Positions 23,337-36,060 of a stretch of 64,000 nucleotides of DNA are shown here, one piece after another. A model generated the notes under the pieces. That model was not told the DNA's origin, did no database searches, and saw only the letters and a list, made by a program, of their open reading frames with translations. Location: NCBI RefSeq assembly GCF_964355755.1, contig NC_092672.1:28018501-28082500 (forward strand), written 5' to 3'. The translations under genes were made by a program, and so were the position numbers. The DNA is from Antedon mediterranea (lineage: Eukaryota; Echinodermata; Crinoidea; Comatulida; Antedonidae). How positions within the stretch are numbered: position 1 is the stretch's first letter; each line of letters starts with the position of its first letter.

Positions 23337-24529
23337 GTCCGGATTGCCTCTAAAATTTATTGGAGTGGTCCTTCACCACATATCTATCTGTGTTTTCATT
23401 TTGCTAAAGATCTTTCTTTTTGAGTAATCCTACTAACAAGCAAAGTAACAAACAAACAGACAAACACATGCAATCGACTACATATACCTTCTTGAGGGAC
23501 GTAAACTACAATAGTCTACGGACTGAAAATATAGTCTAATAATATTGATAATATTAATTGTTAGGGTTCATGGTTTAAATATTGGGGTAAAACAAAAGTA
23601 CACCTTTCTAATGCACTTACAACGGTACACGGAAGAAATGCATCAAAAAAGAAAGATTACTTAACTACTTTTTAATTTATGAATTTTGTGGAATAATAAT
23701 TATAATATATAATAAGAATATAATAATATTTCAAATATAAAAATTACATTTCAGGAATATTCTTAAATAAATAAATTCAAAGGCGTCAGAAAATAAACTG
23801 TCTGTGGTCCGATTTTTATGAAATAAAAACAACTTGTTCAGCCAAAAATTGTCTTTGTCGATGAATCCTCAACGCATATGCCTATAGACTGCGCATACCT
23901 GTAATATTTCTGTATTTATTTACGATATTATTATTGATTCGCAAATTTCTCTTATATTTCTTAAAGTGAAGAGATACCACCTTATGCTTTATACTTTTCT
24001 TTATTTTCTCATGTCACCGCTTCGTCGGTTTTGTTTTCATTTTGTTGTTTACCATATTTATTTACTGAATAAAAAAATCTTCCTATAGAGGGCCTCGTCA
24101 ATTGAAATGATTTTAAAGATATTTATTTGGTTACAGTGATTTATCATTACTAGCATTAAGGTATTGTTCTGTTGCAAGTCCTTCAACTTCGTTGTAACAC
24201 AATTAATAAAGGTAGGTCCGGTTTATTCAGAAACAAAATTGGTTTATTATAAGTTTTAATTGGCAACTGTATTATATTTTTACTGTGTACCAAAATCTAA
24301 CCAAATTGAAGGGAAATTGTAAATAACACTCGTTTCTTTTTTATGTAGGCCTATTTAAGTGAATTAACTGGATAATATGAAGAGGTTTCTTGTAGCTGGT
24401 ATGTATAACACTATTCACTGCCTATTCAAATTAGTATTTCACAGGGTTATAATGAAATGCAATAGGTGGTTTCAGTACAGACTTACAGAATGTATAAATA
24501 AATAGGTCAATAATAATAATAATAATTTT

Positions 24530-25412
24530 TATATTATAATAATAGAATTGAAAACTTTAGACGTAGTGTTTCTGAACTTCTCACATCATCAAATTGCTGC
24601 CGGCTTTTCTCATAATAATTCAATAATACAGATGTTATAAACACGTTTTACCAGCTTTGTAGAATAGTAAGGGATTCTCATGTCTTTGATTTTATTTTTG
24701 CTAATGTTAAAGATCTCGTCCCTGTTTTCAAACTTTCAAACTCCCACCCTGGTTTGAAAATCAACTTTACATTGCACTGAAATCTAAAGAATCATATTTA
24801 AGAGAAAAGAAACGTAAAATATTGAAAATTTTAGATTTGCTAGGTCAAACTTTAAACGACTTGGTAGATTTAGGCCTAAGTATGGTAGTGTTGTAGTAGT
24901 GTTTAGTCATGGATAAAATCCTCAAGAAAAATAATAATAAATAATCAGTCAGCTTACACTGTAAAAGACAAATCAAACTTACTTAATACATTTGTTTTAT
25001 TCTGTTTTAGCCCTAATAATAAAGATTTAGATCTTCCTAATCTTCCTGATTATCTCATTGATTGTTTATATAAACTTGAGTTTAATCAGGTTATAGAACA
25101 AGGCCATATACATGGCTGAATTCGCGTGCTCAACCGACCGACACAGTTAGCTGTAAAGTCGCGTTGCACGCCACTAAAAACACATTAATGAAATTGATTC
25201 CCATAAGGTAACGACGGTTTGGGTAATATTGTTTTGTCTTTACCTGCCAAACCTCTTTCTTTTCCTTGTAACATTTTATTTGAAAGATGTATTTCTGAAA
25301 AACTTTTTCCGATAAAATGGAAGCAAGCCAACGTGTGCCCTATCTTTAAAGCTGGTTCTAAATCTAATAGGATTTGTTGTAGACCTATGCCTACTAATGA
25401 TATACAAAGCTA
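24530..25412 (+). pseudogene. Decayed LINE reverse-transcriptase relic (copy 1)
   Basis: Fragments in shifting frames read like a non-LTR element: HVFDFIFANVKDLVPVFKLS, SKESYLREKKRKILKILDLL, NNQSAYTVKDKSNLLNTFVL, LPDYLIDCLYKLEFNQVIEQ, DGLGNIVLSL, and RT block KPLSFPCNILFERCISEKLF with PIKWKQANVCPIFKAGSKS. Between LEFNQVIEQ and DGLGN lies a foreign stretch with CAACCGACCGACACAG. It sits in the first intron of the partial SLC17 copy and is duplicated at 41810-42725. Confidence 0.65.
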
Positions 25413-25752
25413 TTAAAAGTTATGCTCGGCAAACCTTTTTGAAAAGGTAGGTTTGACATAAATGCCATATCTACAATCAGTGATGCGTAGGTTTTGATAA
25501 AAGGGGGTTGATATATAAAATATATAGACATACACGGAGAATTTGAAACTAAATTCTTCCTTCTCCGTGGTACAGTGAGTTACATGTTAAGCATTGAATT
25601 TTCTGGAAACAATCATTTATATATATTACAATAATACATTGTATTAATCGGTCCTAATATATAAATTAGAGTTTTGGTATTTTAAATTAATTAGTATTAG
25701 TAGATTGATGCACTTTCTATTTATTATAACATTTTTTTACTAAAATAATAAT

Positions 25753-27657
25753 AAGCTCTGTCTACACTATCAAACTAGTTTTAGAAAAAAGTATGACGTG
25801 CCCAAATATGGTAGTGATATGACACGATGGACAAATTACATTTTGTTGTCACATAGAGTAGCAGGCCCGTATCCAGGGGGGGTGCGTTGGGTGCAGACGC
25901 ACCCCCCCCCCCAAGTCCCAAAAGGTCCACTATTTCCTCGGTTGGTATTTTTTCTTGTCTTGTTTAACTAAAGACAATATCATTATATATATACAAAATT
26001 TACATTATCAATGGTATACAAACAAAAATATGCTAATATAAAATGAAAAAATACCGGTAATTAAATTACGGAATCTGAACTGACTACAAACTCGATGTAA
26101 AACATGCGCAGTCGATCATGTGACGACAAGCAATAGCTTAGCGCTTCATGTACGCGGTACGCGGTAAAGTGTTTGCTGGAGAAATACAGACAACTTAAAG
26201 TCAGGGAACACGTGTACTTTTTGTCGGGGAATATAATATACAGTAAAAAGCGTTCGCGTTCACTTAGTAGCTAGCTTCAGCGCCTAGAAAACCGCGACGT
26301 TTCATTGACCGTGAGAGTACGTCAGAGTGATATTATGCACTTTATATGCATTCATTATTGCCAGCGATCTAACTTACTACTAAACAATAGCTAGGTACGC
26401 ACTTGTCTGGCGGTATCCCTTTGTACGAATCGTTCAACGTTGGGTCGAGACGCGTGATATCAAGTTTCATCCAGGGACCAAAATGTGTAATGTGTTATTT
26501 TCCAGGCGAAGTTTACCGACGGTTACGTCGTGTACTGCGTCGACGTACGCTACACTACAGCAAAAACGAATTATGTTAATTGTTCGTTTGTTCACCAATT
26601 TTTTAATTTACAAGTAACCTTCTGTACCGTGGGGCACCTAAAATAAATTTTTCATCCATTACTAAACAAAAAAACATGCCATTTTCGCTTAGCCAACATT
26701 ATAGCTATAGTTATTACATTTTCAATATCCTGTATGTCATGAATTTCTCACCACTCGGAAGTCCAGATGGTACGCATGCATACACCTGGGAGGAATAAAC
26801 TTTTTTCCCCGACTGAAAAAGGTCTACGCTTGCGTTTTTTAAGCCTCTAGGCCTGATGTTTCCAAAGTATAAAATGAAATTTTTTGAAGACCTGCAGCTC
26901 TAGTTTTAAACATTTTCTTAGCTCAGCCCCAACAATAAAGCTGGTCATATTTCGAAGAACAAGAAGTACATTTTCCGGGACCTAACATCTCTATTTTTCA
27001 AACATTTCTTAGCTCAGTCACAACCCATGATAGGGACTTATATATTTTTTTTCATGTTTTGAAGTATAATAAGTCCAATTTCCGGGACCTCCAACTCTAT
27101 TTTTCAAAATTTTCTTTGAACTTTTATTTTTTAAATTGAAAAATATGGATTGAAACCGTCATCGCGCATCGTTTTTTTGCACGCAGTATTTTATTTATGC
27201 ATTATAAAAAATGGAAAAAATGGCTACCCTAAATCTGATTAAAAAGACCTCAAATGACGCTAGAACGCGTTGCTTCCGGGGGCTTCGCCCCCTGGACCCC
27301 CACCGGGGGCCCTTGGCGGCCCCCAGCCTAGTGATGCTCGCTTCGCTCGCATAGCCCCCTCGTCGGGGAATGTAGCCCCCGCGTCGGGAAGATCCTGGCG
27401 CCACCCCTGCTGAGTTGGCCTCATCATGAAAGCGTTAAGTTCTGGTGTCCATCGTTCAACTAGCCCAAGCCACAACAGAGAGTCTTACATCAGTCTTTAG
27501 AACGTCAAATAACGCAAATTTTTCCTGGGCCTTCGGCCCCTGCACCCTGACCGGGGGCCCTTGGCGGCCCCCTGGCCCCCAGCCATTGTTGCTCGCTTCG
27601 CTCGCACCCCCCCATTATAAATGCTGCATACGGGCCTGAGTAGTGTAGACAAAGCTT
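25753..27657. mobile_element. Short MITE split by a transposon (copy 1)
   Basis: AAGCTCTGTCTACACTATCA at 25753 and its inverted partner TAGTGTAGACAAAGCTTT ending near 27657 are the ends of a MITE of about 124 bp, intact at 43063-43186. A 1,777-bp element (25862-27638) sits inside it near the right end. Confidence 0.7.
25862..27638. mobile_element. TIR transposon, CAGG...CCTG ends, 5-bp TSD
   Basis: The ends are CAGGCCCGTATCCAGG and, inverted, CAGGCCCGTATGCAGC. The element is flanked by AGTAG on both sides (25857-25861 and 27639-27643). The second segmental copy has the empty site with a single AGTAG (43167-43171), which proves insertion after the duplication. The interior has no convincing transposase; it includes GC-rich palindromic blocks such as GGGGGCTTCGCCCCC and two copies of GGGGGCCCTTGGCGGCCCCC (near 27306 and 27554), each followed by GCTCGCTTCGCTCGCA. 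The termini recall hAT elements, and some hAT groups make 5-bp duplications, but the class is not proven. Confidence 0.9.
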
Positions 27658-28054
27658 TAGAGATAGCATATTTTGACATGTGTTTGGCCAAACCCATACA
27701 ACTGGAGTATATAGAAATCAAATTATTATCTCTCAATATGTACTTTAACATGATTATGGCCTTCCATAGGTATGTGTGCCGTAATAAAATTCTTGTTATA
27801 CTGCACAAGAATCAACATGAGTATTGCTATGATAGCTATTGTACGCCGCCGAGAAAACACAACAAACTGTAGCAGTAATGATGATCAATTGTACGACACC
27901 TCGGTAAGTATGCCATACTACCAGTAACTTTAAATCTGCTATAAATAATTAACTATAGCACAACAATTATATTTGAATACATTAAAAATGTATACTCAGA
28001 GGAGTAAAACATGTTTTGAACAATTAGGCACCTAAAGCAACAATAATTAAAATG

Positions 28055-28188
28055 TAAAGCTCTGTTTATACTATCAAACTAGTTTGAAAAAAAAAACTAC
28101 TTTATTGTTCCCAAATATAGTGGTACGACTTCATCGTGTCCATAAATGAACACGTCACATTTGTTTGTCACATAAAGTAGACAGATCT
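28055..28188. mobile_element. MITE of the AAGCTCTGTCTACACT family
   Basis: Starts AAAGCTCTGTTTATACTATC, has AAACTAGTTTGAAAAA, a central CCCAAATATAGTGGTACGACT and ends CACATAAAGTAGACAGATCT. It has the same design as the MITE at 43063-43186 but is more diverged. Its duplicate is at 44076-44193. Confidence 0.6.
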
Positions 28189-28260
28189 TAAAATAGCAAA
28201 ATTTTAAATAACTTAATGACGAATTTGTATTATTATTCATGACGTCACTGCAACAGCTTA

Positions 28261-31200
28261 TCTGAACCATTTTTCCTAGGGGTTTAGGCTAACAAAAACA
28301 CTTGGTGTGCTTAATGTGTAGATTGGTGGCAATGACACACTGCGAAGCCTCTTTTTGCCACTTGGACCTCTGCTTATAATTAGAAAGAAGCTTAAGCAAA
28401 ATATATCGATATATTTAATGCAAATGAGCCAGCTATCACTGATATACATACAATTATTAATATTAAGTAAAACTTCAATCGATTCATACGGTTATAAACA
28501 GAAAATACACACATGCATTTCATTTCTTTATCCTGTTCTGTGACACGGGTTTACAGTGCTTATTCATACTATAATTTCATGGTAAGACAAAATAAGGGAG
28601 AATAAGGGTGTTTATGTTTCTAGTTTTGTACTACTACTAGTTACGCTTTATTTTTATTTCTGACCATCTCAGCTTTTCCCTCGTACTACTTCCAGTGAAG
28701 CACTGAAATGTAGTTCCATACTTTCCATTTAAATTACATATGTAACAACTGTAATACCACCAGGCGCCTTCATATTCTTTAGCACAATTATTACTCTTAA
28801 CGTCGTTATCTACATCACGTGTCGTAAAACCTTTCCCTCGATGACGTATCATCACATCAACTGTTTAGGAAAGAAATGAATAACGATATTTTCTAAAAAC
28901 ATTAATTTTATTTTGAATGTTGGTAAACGTCGTCGTCGTCGTAGTAGTGGTGGTAGTGGTAGCGGTAGCGGCAACGGTGGTAGCGGCAGCACCAGCAGTG
29001 ACCATAGCAGTAGTAGTATATTTCATGATCTAATCTAACATGATTGTTGACACGCATAATCACATTCTGATATATTTTGGCTTTAATGTCATAGTCAAAT
29101 GTTTAAGACCATTGGAATCTTTAAAGTCCATTCAGTCTATGTCTTAGTTGATAAAACGAGTATTATTGACATATAGTCAGGAGAAACAGTTATTGAGATG
29201 TTTAACGATTTATTAGGCCTATTTGATGAAAATTCTCTTAAAACCTGTTTTCCACTAAGTTATCAAACAGTTTCGCAATGACAAATGTGTGAAACCATTG
29301 TGTTTTTTCATATAACCTAAGTAGAATCTGTCGAAACTGGTTAAAGTGAAAAACATTACTTGTGGAACTCGAATTGATTAATTAATTAAAAGAAAAAAGT
29401 TCGCCAAAAGGAAATATGAGCATGCAAGGATGCATTAAACTGACACTTTCAACCACGACATGCTTGTCAACAATCTCTACACTTAGGCCTACCCGTGTTG
29501 CCGTTTAGTTGATCGCCGACTTCCAAAGTGTAGTCATCACCTTCATTCCCGATTCTGAAGGTGTCGTATACTGTATAGTATGCTTCACCAGAAACCGTTT
29601 TCATATCAATTCGAAGGTTGTACTTTCCAGATGACGTCATCTCATGTATATTGTCATTTCCCAGCCAGAACTCACCGCACACATTACCAAAACCATTTTT
29701 ATATTCTTCCCAAGACCGATAAAAATCCAGTGAACCATCCTCACGCCGCTGAAAAACCTAGAATACAGTGTACATACTATTTAAAAAAACGATACGGCTC
29801 CTTTGTATGTTGTTTTACCGTGTATTAATTTGTTCTAGTACACGTAACCTACAACTGTACTGTTTAGATAAGTCCTACAAATAAAAATAAGATATTTAAT
29901 ATTGATTGTCTGCTACCTTTTTAAAAATTGTTTTTACATGTGTAACCAAATCTAGATACTATGCCTACAAAACAATATCTATATACATTCCCTTTAATTA
30001 GGCTTAAGTAAACAAAATATATTAAAATGTAGATTTACCGTCCATCCTCCTTCGCCAGTATCCATATCACAGTACACAAGCAATGCGTTTCTATGAGTCT
30101 TGGCAATTGGGTATAAACCGCTTCCGCCGCTTCCCAAAATACCCTGGCAATCTTTCACCTAAGTAAATAAGCAAGAATACCAACAACAAAACAGTGGTCT
30201 ATAAAATCTTATTCCAATTAATAATGTGAGGGAAGGCAAAATTCAATGTATATTGACAATGATCCAATAGAAGCATCGTCGATCATGTTTGTTGCACTAT
30301 CAGCATCCATGGAGGAAATATAATTATATTTCCTTCATGCACCAACCTTTACAAATCAAGTTTTACAACAAAATATTTTTTTATTCATGTTATTATAACA
30401 CCAGACAATACGTACTGCTGGCCGTAGTGTATACGCCCGATGACTGCCTCTTTTTTCCAATCCCAAACGTCCAGATAATTCACATGATTTTGATGTGACG
30501 TCATAGCGAAATGATTGACAGTCAGGAGTAAGACTCAAACACAACAGAGAACACCGAGTTGCACTTCTTGTTCTAATAGAAAATAGCGAATCAATTTCTT
30601 TTGATTTCAACAAATTCCGTTGGTTCTCAAAAATTGCAGATCGCATACAGGATTTACCTAATAAATAGGAAGTGTATATGAAAAAAAAAATGCGTATAGA
30701 AATAAACTCATACTATAACTAACTTTGGATAAAGAAGCATTACTATACCTATATGTACTTAATTTCTTGTAGTTTCGTATGAATCTTTAAACTGTTTTTT
30801 AGTACTTTTATAAAACAGAGAAAAGAAAATATGTTTATTCCCATTAATCTGGTATGCAAATGTTATGGACTAAATGACATCTAAAAAATAATTATTATAT
30901 CATTATTTGTTCACAAATTAAGTGATCAAATCGCATTTTATTGGCCACCACGGCGCTTATTTGTTCATTTCACGGAGGAAATGTTTTAAGAAAAAAGTGT
31001 TTCATCTTACCTGATGTCATTGAGATATTACAGTGAAATACAAAGGTACCAAATATCACAGTGAAGCTGTACAATATGTAAAACATTTTGAAATGGCACT
31101 CACTCTTCTTAACCTGACTTAAATTAACGTCAGACAACGTTGTTGTCTCCCGCACGATCACCTACCTTACTGTAATCAAAATGTTCCTATAAAACATAAT

Positions 31201-31616
31201 GCTTATCATCGGCAAATAAATAATATTCGTAGTTTCTACTTTTAAGAAAATATTTAGGTATGGTTTTTAAAAAGACATGAAAAACGATTATTATAAGTGC
31301 AAACGTCAGATTAATAATAATAATAATATTTTAAAAAGTAACGGCTTTATAAAAATCAATTGAATTTGCTAGTAAAAACACAACTCAAAGTTTAATATCT
31401 CAATCTAATCAATACGCGGATTGTTTTCATTTACTTGTTCGGTTTACTGATGTGTTATGATTAGATACTGTAATAGTGTACAATATCTAACAATAACAGA
31501 AGTCACAAGATAACACACCATCTACCATGTCCATAAATTGCGGGAGTATCAATAAATGTTGGATGTTTTCCAAAACTTTTAAAAAGAAAGATGTTGTGCT
31601 GATTTTATTTTATTTA
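28261..31616. repeat. Duplicated block holding fibrinogen-related gene B
   Basis: Direct repeat of 13931-18436, shorter because it lacks two stretches present in the other copy. Upstream DNA and intron 1 are nearly identical between copies (for example about two mismatches in 118 bp after exon 2), which contrasts with the diverged exons 4 and 5. Confidence 0.9.
28637..31086 (-). CDS. Secreted PAN-fibrinogen-domain protein, gene B
   Basis: Five exons in the same phases as gene A give 308 codons: 31011-31086, 30416-30657, 30039-30158, 29493-29757, 28637-28860. Domain order is signal peptide, PAN/apple module (one codon shorter than A), then fibrinogen C-terminal domain with VYCDMDTGEGGWT, GEFWLGNDNIHEMTSSGKYN, RDVDND and NCAKEYEGAWWYYSC. 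All splice sites are intact and no stop interrupts it, so it is probably functional. Against gene A, exon 4 has nine amino-acid changes with only two clearly synonymous differences, and exon 5 has about fourteen changes in 72 residues. This suggests diverging ligand recognition. The donor after exon 4 is GTAGGC rather than GTAAGT. Confidence 0.88.
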
Positions 31617-32338
31617 CCAACCAGGGAAGAGTTAAATTATCTTTCTGATGAGGAATTGTAGATGCTATAATTGTAATTAGTATAGGTTTCTGCCGCGATT
31701 GATCTACGCTAATATTTTCATGACATTAAAGTAGCATTTTATGACCTGTAGTAGCCCTACATCTCAGACAATAACTATTTGTTGTCTCAGCCTACATGTA
31801 AAATTACAAAATCAGCAAGGATACTAGGCTAGGCCTAGGGCCTAGGCCTTCTAGGCTTACTAGTAAACCATATGATTTGCCGACATTGATACTGCCTAGG
31901 TAGGTCTAGGCTAATATTAAGTGTAGTAGATACAACGTGTAATCATGATCTATATACTCACCGTTGTCTTACTTCTTGTGTGAATAATAATAGGTACTTC
32001 GTTTGTTCTAATTAAGTTTTCCATGCGTGTACTTTTCAAAACGACCGCTAGGTAACGTATCGCAACTTAGTCTGGGCTCCAGACGGAGTTTTTTCTTAAT
32101 ATTAGTAAAAATATAAATATTTTTGCACATATGGCGTTTAATACGTGTATTACTTGAGTTTGGATACTCCGTCTGGGGAAACACGCAAAAGTCACGTGGT
32201 TTGACACCAAGAATTCTTGGTGCATAGATTATCCGGTTGAATAGTTTCAGCTGCATGCGATTGGCTACTCACTCGTACACTGTTTTAATATTCATATTTC
32301 AGAATTTCAAAGACTCAACAACTAAGATGGTACTAGAC
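31617..32338. other. Non-coding stretch with inverted repeats
   Basis: No gene is supported. AGGCCTAGG words are dense at 31826-31862. CCAGACGGAGT (about 32082) and ACTCCGTCTGG (about 32165) form a roughly 95-bp inverted pair, MITE-like. A perfect 18-bp palindrome, CACCAAGAATTCTTGGTG, lies at 32205-32222. Confidence 0.5.
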
Positions 32339-32489
32339 CAGGAGCCCAGAGGGGTCAACCTAGCTGGAAAGTTAACCAATTTCTATGCATGTGGCAATTA
32401 TCTACGTACATATCAATGTATAGAAATGACAGTCTGGCGCGTTTCTTTTGGTGGGTGTGGCTAGGAGGGACACTGTAAAGGGTAAAAAA

Positions 32490-33260
32490 AATGAGCTAGA
32501 TCAGCTGAAAAGTTAACCCCATGAAATATTTTGCAAATTGTTTGACATAGAATGAAATATAAGGAATGGCTATTGCCAGACGATTTTAGTGGTGGGGGGT
32601 GCCTGCCAGACCCCCATTTCTGGAGGGTCAAAAATGAGCTAGATCAGCTTAAAAGTTAACCCTCTAAAACTGGTGGGAAAATGTTCAATAAACTCATAAC
32701 TATCATGAATGACCATTGCCAGACATTTTCAGTGGTGGATTGTGCCCGCCAGACCCCGTCAAACACCCCACCCACAAAAAATTGAGCTAGATCAGCTGAA
32801 AAGTTAACCCCATGAAATATTTTGCAAATTGTTTGACATAGAGTGAAATATAATGAATGGACATTGCCAGACGATTTTAGTGGTGGGGGTGCCTGCCAGA
32901 CCCCCATTTCTGGAGGGCCAAAAATGAACTAGATCAGCTTAAAAGTTAACCCTCTAAAACTGGTGGGAAAATGTTCAATGTACTCATAACTATTATGAAT
33001 GACCATTGCCAGACATTTTCAGTGGTGGATTGTGCCCGCCAGACCCCGTCAAACACCCCCACTCCCAAAAATGAGCTAGATCAGCTGAAAAGCTAACCTT
33101 TTAAAACATGCTGTAGAATGTTCAGCATGATCCCTAGTATAATAAATGACCATTGCCAGACATTTTAAGTGGTGGGTTGTGTCCACCAGGCCCCCTCAAA
33201 CACCCAACCCCCAAAAATGACCCAGATTAGGCCAAGGGTTAACCATGGTAAAACTGGTGG
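32490..33260. repeat. Left-arm subrepeats of the long-TIR transposon
   Basis: Two alternating versions of a unit of about 137 bp. Each starts GAGCTAGATCAGCT(G/T)AAAAG, has TTAACC, then ATTGCCAGAC(G/A)(A)TTTT, AGTGGTGG and a CGCCAGACCCC/TGCCAGACCCCC end. One version has GAAATATTTTGCAAATTGTT, the other AAACTGGTGGGAAAATGTTC. The inverted right arm (36435-37430) has the same alternation with about two more units. Confidence 0.85.
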
Positions 33261-33594
33261 GAAAATGTGTAGTATACTGTCAAGGATATGAATTGTCATT
33301 ACCAGACATTTTTATTTGCTCATTATAGAACCACCCCATCCATCCAACCCTTTACCTAATTCACAAATGTGCCACTATGGTATATAAGTTCAACATAGTG
33401 TAAAATAGGTATTCAGAACAAGACTTCTTTGTCTTTTTGTGGTGTGGAAAAAAGTAAATCAATTAGTCAATTGGTTTATGCAGTTAAAGGACATATTTAG
33501 AAACTGACTTATCTTCTATAATGGTTCCCTAGAGAATAATGTTGTTGATTATCATCAACATTTCAAAACAAAGGCTTATTTTATTAAATGCATT

Positions 33595-36060
33595 TTGATT
33601 ATGATAGAGAGTGGTACATCATATTTCAAAGTGCTACATCTGCCAAACGGTAACGGCGGACAACGATTGTATGTTAAGGCGTTCAGTGAAATGATATGGT
33701 CAACTGTAAAGAATGCTGCTGCATTACGTAAGAAAATGAAGTCTGACAAACATGCTGATACAACAAACAAGGTTTTTCTTATGAAACAACCTAAAAATTC
33801 AATCAGCTATCACCCTTTATGTCATAGGTATTACACTGCCGTGAAACAAAACAAAGTAGTGTCCTTCAGAAATCAGATGAGTGTGGCATGTTAAAGGGAA
33901 CTTGCATATTTTGTGGAAAAGGCCGAAAAAATGGGAAAGAAGAGAAAAGGCTTAAGATAGCAACTGTTTCTGGGTGCAAGTCACTTTCCCAGCGGGTAAA
34001 ATTTAAAAAAAACCAACGTATCAATAGTCTAATTCGGTGTGGCGTTGATCTGCCGAGTTCAGTTCTTCTAGAAACTGATAAACATGATGGTTCAACAGAA
34101 GAGCATTCATCTTATTGAAGTAACACATCTTATGGAAGTCACAAAAGGGCATTTTCATCCCTACTGAAATATATTGAATTATTATTACGTATTGGGAAAA
34201 CAACGAGCTATACTTGTCTCTGATTTGCTAAGCTTTTACAAAATCGAATTTGTCAATAATGGAGGAAAACTGATATCAACTCATATTCGTCCCAAAATCT
34301 TACAAGGAAAATTCAATAAAAATTTAAAGATGAAATCAAAGTAAAACCTGCAGACAGACGAAGAGGTAACTTCATTTATAGATCACTTCTTCTAGGAGAA
34401 GAAGCCACTGCTCGACTTTATGATAATTCTGAACAATATGTACAGGATAATAAAATAAAATGGGCTGCTCTTCATCTTAGATCTATAATCATGCAGCTCC
34501 CACAGACAAAGACCTGCTACAGTTCAAAACTTAAAAGAGTGTGCTGCCAAGATACCATCACAGTTAGAATTATTCTTTAGGAGTCTTCTTGGTGGCATCG
34601 ACCAAAATGCCAATGATGCAAACAAAGACAAGTTTGATAGAAAGGTTATTTCCATTGCATCTGATGCCATCTATAATGTATCTCGTGGAACTGTGAAACC
34701 ATGGAAACACACTGTCGTTGGTTTATGTTTTACATCTCTGACAGGATCAAAACTGGCTATGCAAATTTTGACATTGTATTAGTAGTGAAAGCAAAGGCCT
34801 TGAGACTGAGTTTGCCTATTCAGTTCAAGATGATGAACGCGACGCCCCAGATGGTATCCGGCTTGACCCAACCTTGGCAACTGCATGTGTATGGGAGAAT
34901 AATGATACAAATGTAGAAACACTTGATGGTAAAGAAACTCTACACGCTACAGTTGGACATACATATCAGAATATATTGCATGACGACCAACTGCTCAATA
35001 GGAATACTATTGGATTTCGGGATGGTAGAAACAGGCGGAAATTTGTTGGAGTTGAAAGAGAAATACCACCTTTTAGGATAGGTATAAATAAAGCTTTGTT
35101 TATAAGTTCCAATGCCACATCAACTACAAATGTTAGAGAATGTAGTACAATCACTGACAAACCAATGGAATACCAAATACCACTGAAGGCTTTGGATATG
35201 TATTGGTTTTGGAAACTGAATGATGGAGATACACCCCTACATGCCGGATTCATGAGCAAGTATATCAATAATCATTTACCAGTTCAGTGCATTTGCTACA
35301 GGGATCCTATATCAAAATCCCCAACAAACAATGATGTGGTTAGAGAGAGAAAATGATCCAGACTATGGCTATTGCCAAGGAAACTGGCCAAGACTATGCA
35401 GACAAGACTATGCAGTTGTGACATATGATTTGGCAGTAGCATTAAAAGCTTACTCCATACAAACAATACAATTTGATAAGCTTTTAGTATTACAGGGCAA
35501 TTTTCACACAGAGTTGGCGTTCTACGGAGCAGTTGGAACGTACATTAACGACAGCGGTATCGAATATATTCTCCAAGAAGCAGATATCTTGGCTGAGGGG
35601 TCAATGATGGGTTTCATCAAAGGAAAGTTTTACAACAGGTGCACTAGAATTCACCAATTGCTTGCCAATGTCTTAGAGCAAAAGTTGTATAAACGCTTTC
35701 TTCAAGAAATAAATGCAGAAGATCATCACACATTTCAAGAAATAATGTCAACTGCACCTTTGGACCCATCATTGATTGAAGAACATATATCGGATCCTGT
35801 TGTAATTAATCACCTGCAGAAGTACGAGAATTACTTCCAGTCAGTGCTTACTGGAAATATAGGTTCAACAGCACAATTCTGGGCTATTTACATTTTTCTT
35901 ATTAATCGACTCCATAGATGAACTTCAGAGATGTGTGAAAACAAATGATGTCACTGGCTACATTAATGTATTTCCAACCATATTATCTGTTTACTTTGCC
36001 CTGAACCAACCTACTGTAACTACGCCAGATGGGGAACTCTATTCATACAGAAACTGAAAA
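33595..36060 (+). pseudogene. Broken transposon protein of an unnamed repeat family
   Basis: Coding pieces in several frames share one order. N-terminal: GGQRLYVKAFSEMIW, a possible zinc finger from SISYHPLCHRYYTAV and CIFCGKGRKNGKEEKR. Middle: IPSQLELFFRSLLGGIDQN, SDAIYNVSRGTVKPWKHTVV, then ENNDTNVETLDGKETLHATV. C-terminal (35331-35921): YAVVTYDLAVALKAYSIQTI, QGNFHTELAFYGAVGTYIND, EADILAEGSMMGFIKGKFYN and RIHQLLANVLEQKLYKRFLQ. I recall proteins with a SRG-V/I-K-P/T-KH block, a xNID/NxETLDGK-T-HAT block and a GxFH...GSxxxxxxGKxYNRxxRxH block as common in repeats of corals, molluscs and echinoderms, but I cannot name the superfamily or a catalytic triad. Many frame breaks make this copy inactive. 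Confidence 0.65.

Larger units (their letters stand above)
24377..27903 (+). pseudogene. Partial SLC17 gene duplicate (first two exons only)
   Basis: Two exons match the start of the full SLC17 gene: 24377-24398 (MKRFLVA plus one base, donor GTATGT) and 27770-27903 (acceptor CATAG, GMCAVIKFLLYCTRINMSIA, MIAIVRRREN, donor GTAAGT). Both keep open frames and splice sites. The downstream exons encoding the other membrane helices are missing; the duplicated block stops in the next intron and gene B follows. The intron carries a LINE relic and a 1.8-kb transposon. It cannot make a transporter by itself, and is either a dead fragment or a source of short or chimeric transcripts. Confidence 0.8.
23337..28250. 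repeat. Segmental duplication, copy 1 (5' part of SLC17 gene)
   Basis: Homologous along its length to 40088-44214 in the same orientation. Homology starts at GTCCGGATTGCCTC and ends at CATGACG(T/C)CACTG. Copy 1 alone has a 1,777-bp transposon (25862-27638). Copy 2 alone has insertions at 40574-41126 and 43258-43743. Only 10 bp separate the end of this block from the duplicated block of gene B. Confidence 0.93.

Noticed and set aside
23211-23423. 70-residue frame near the segmental-duplication start
   Set aside because: The homologous part in copy 2 is not open in the same way and no family resemblance is seen.
27195-27808. GC-rich frames (GGAPRAPGGGPGG-type)
   Set aside because: They come from palindromic GC blocks of the transposon at 25862-27638.
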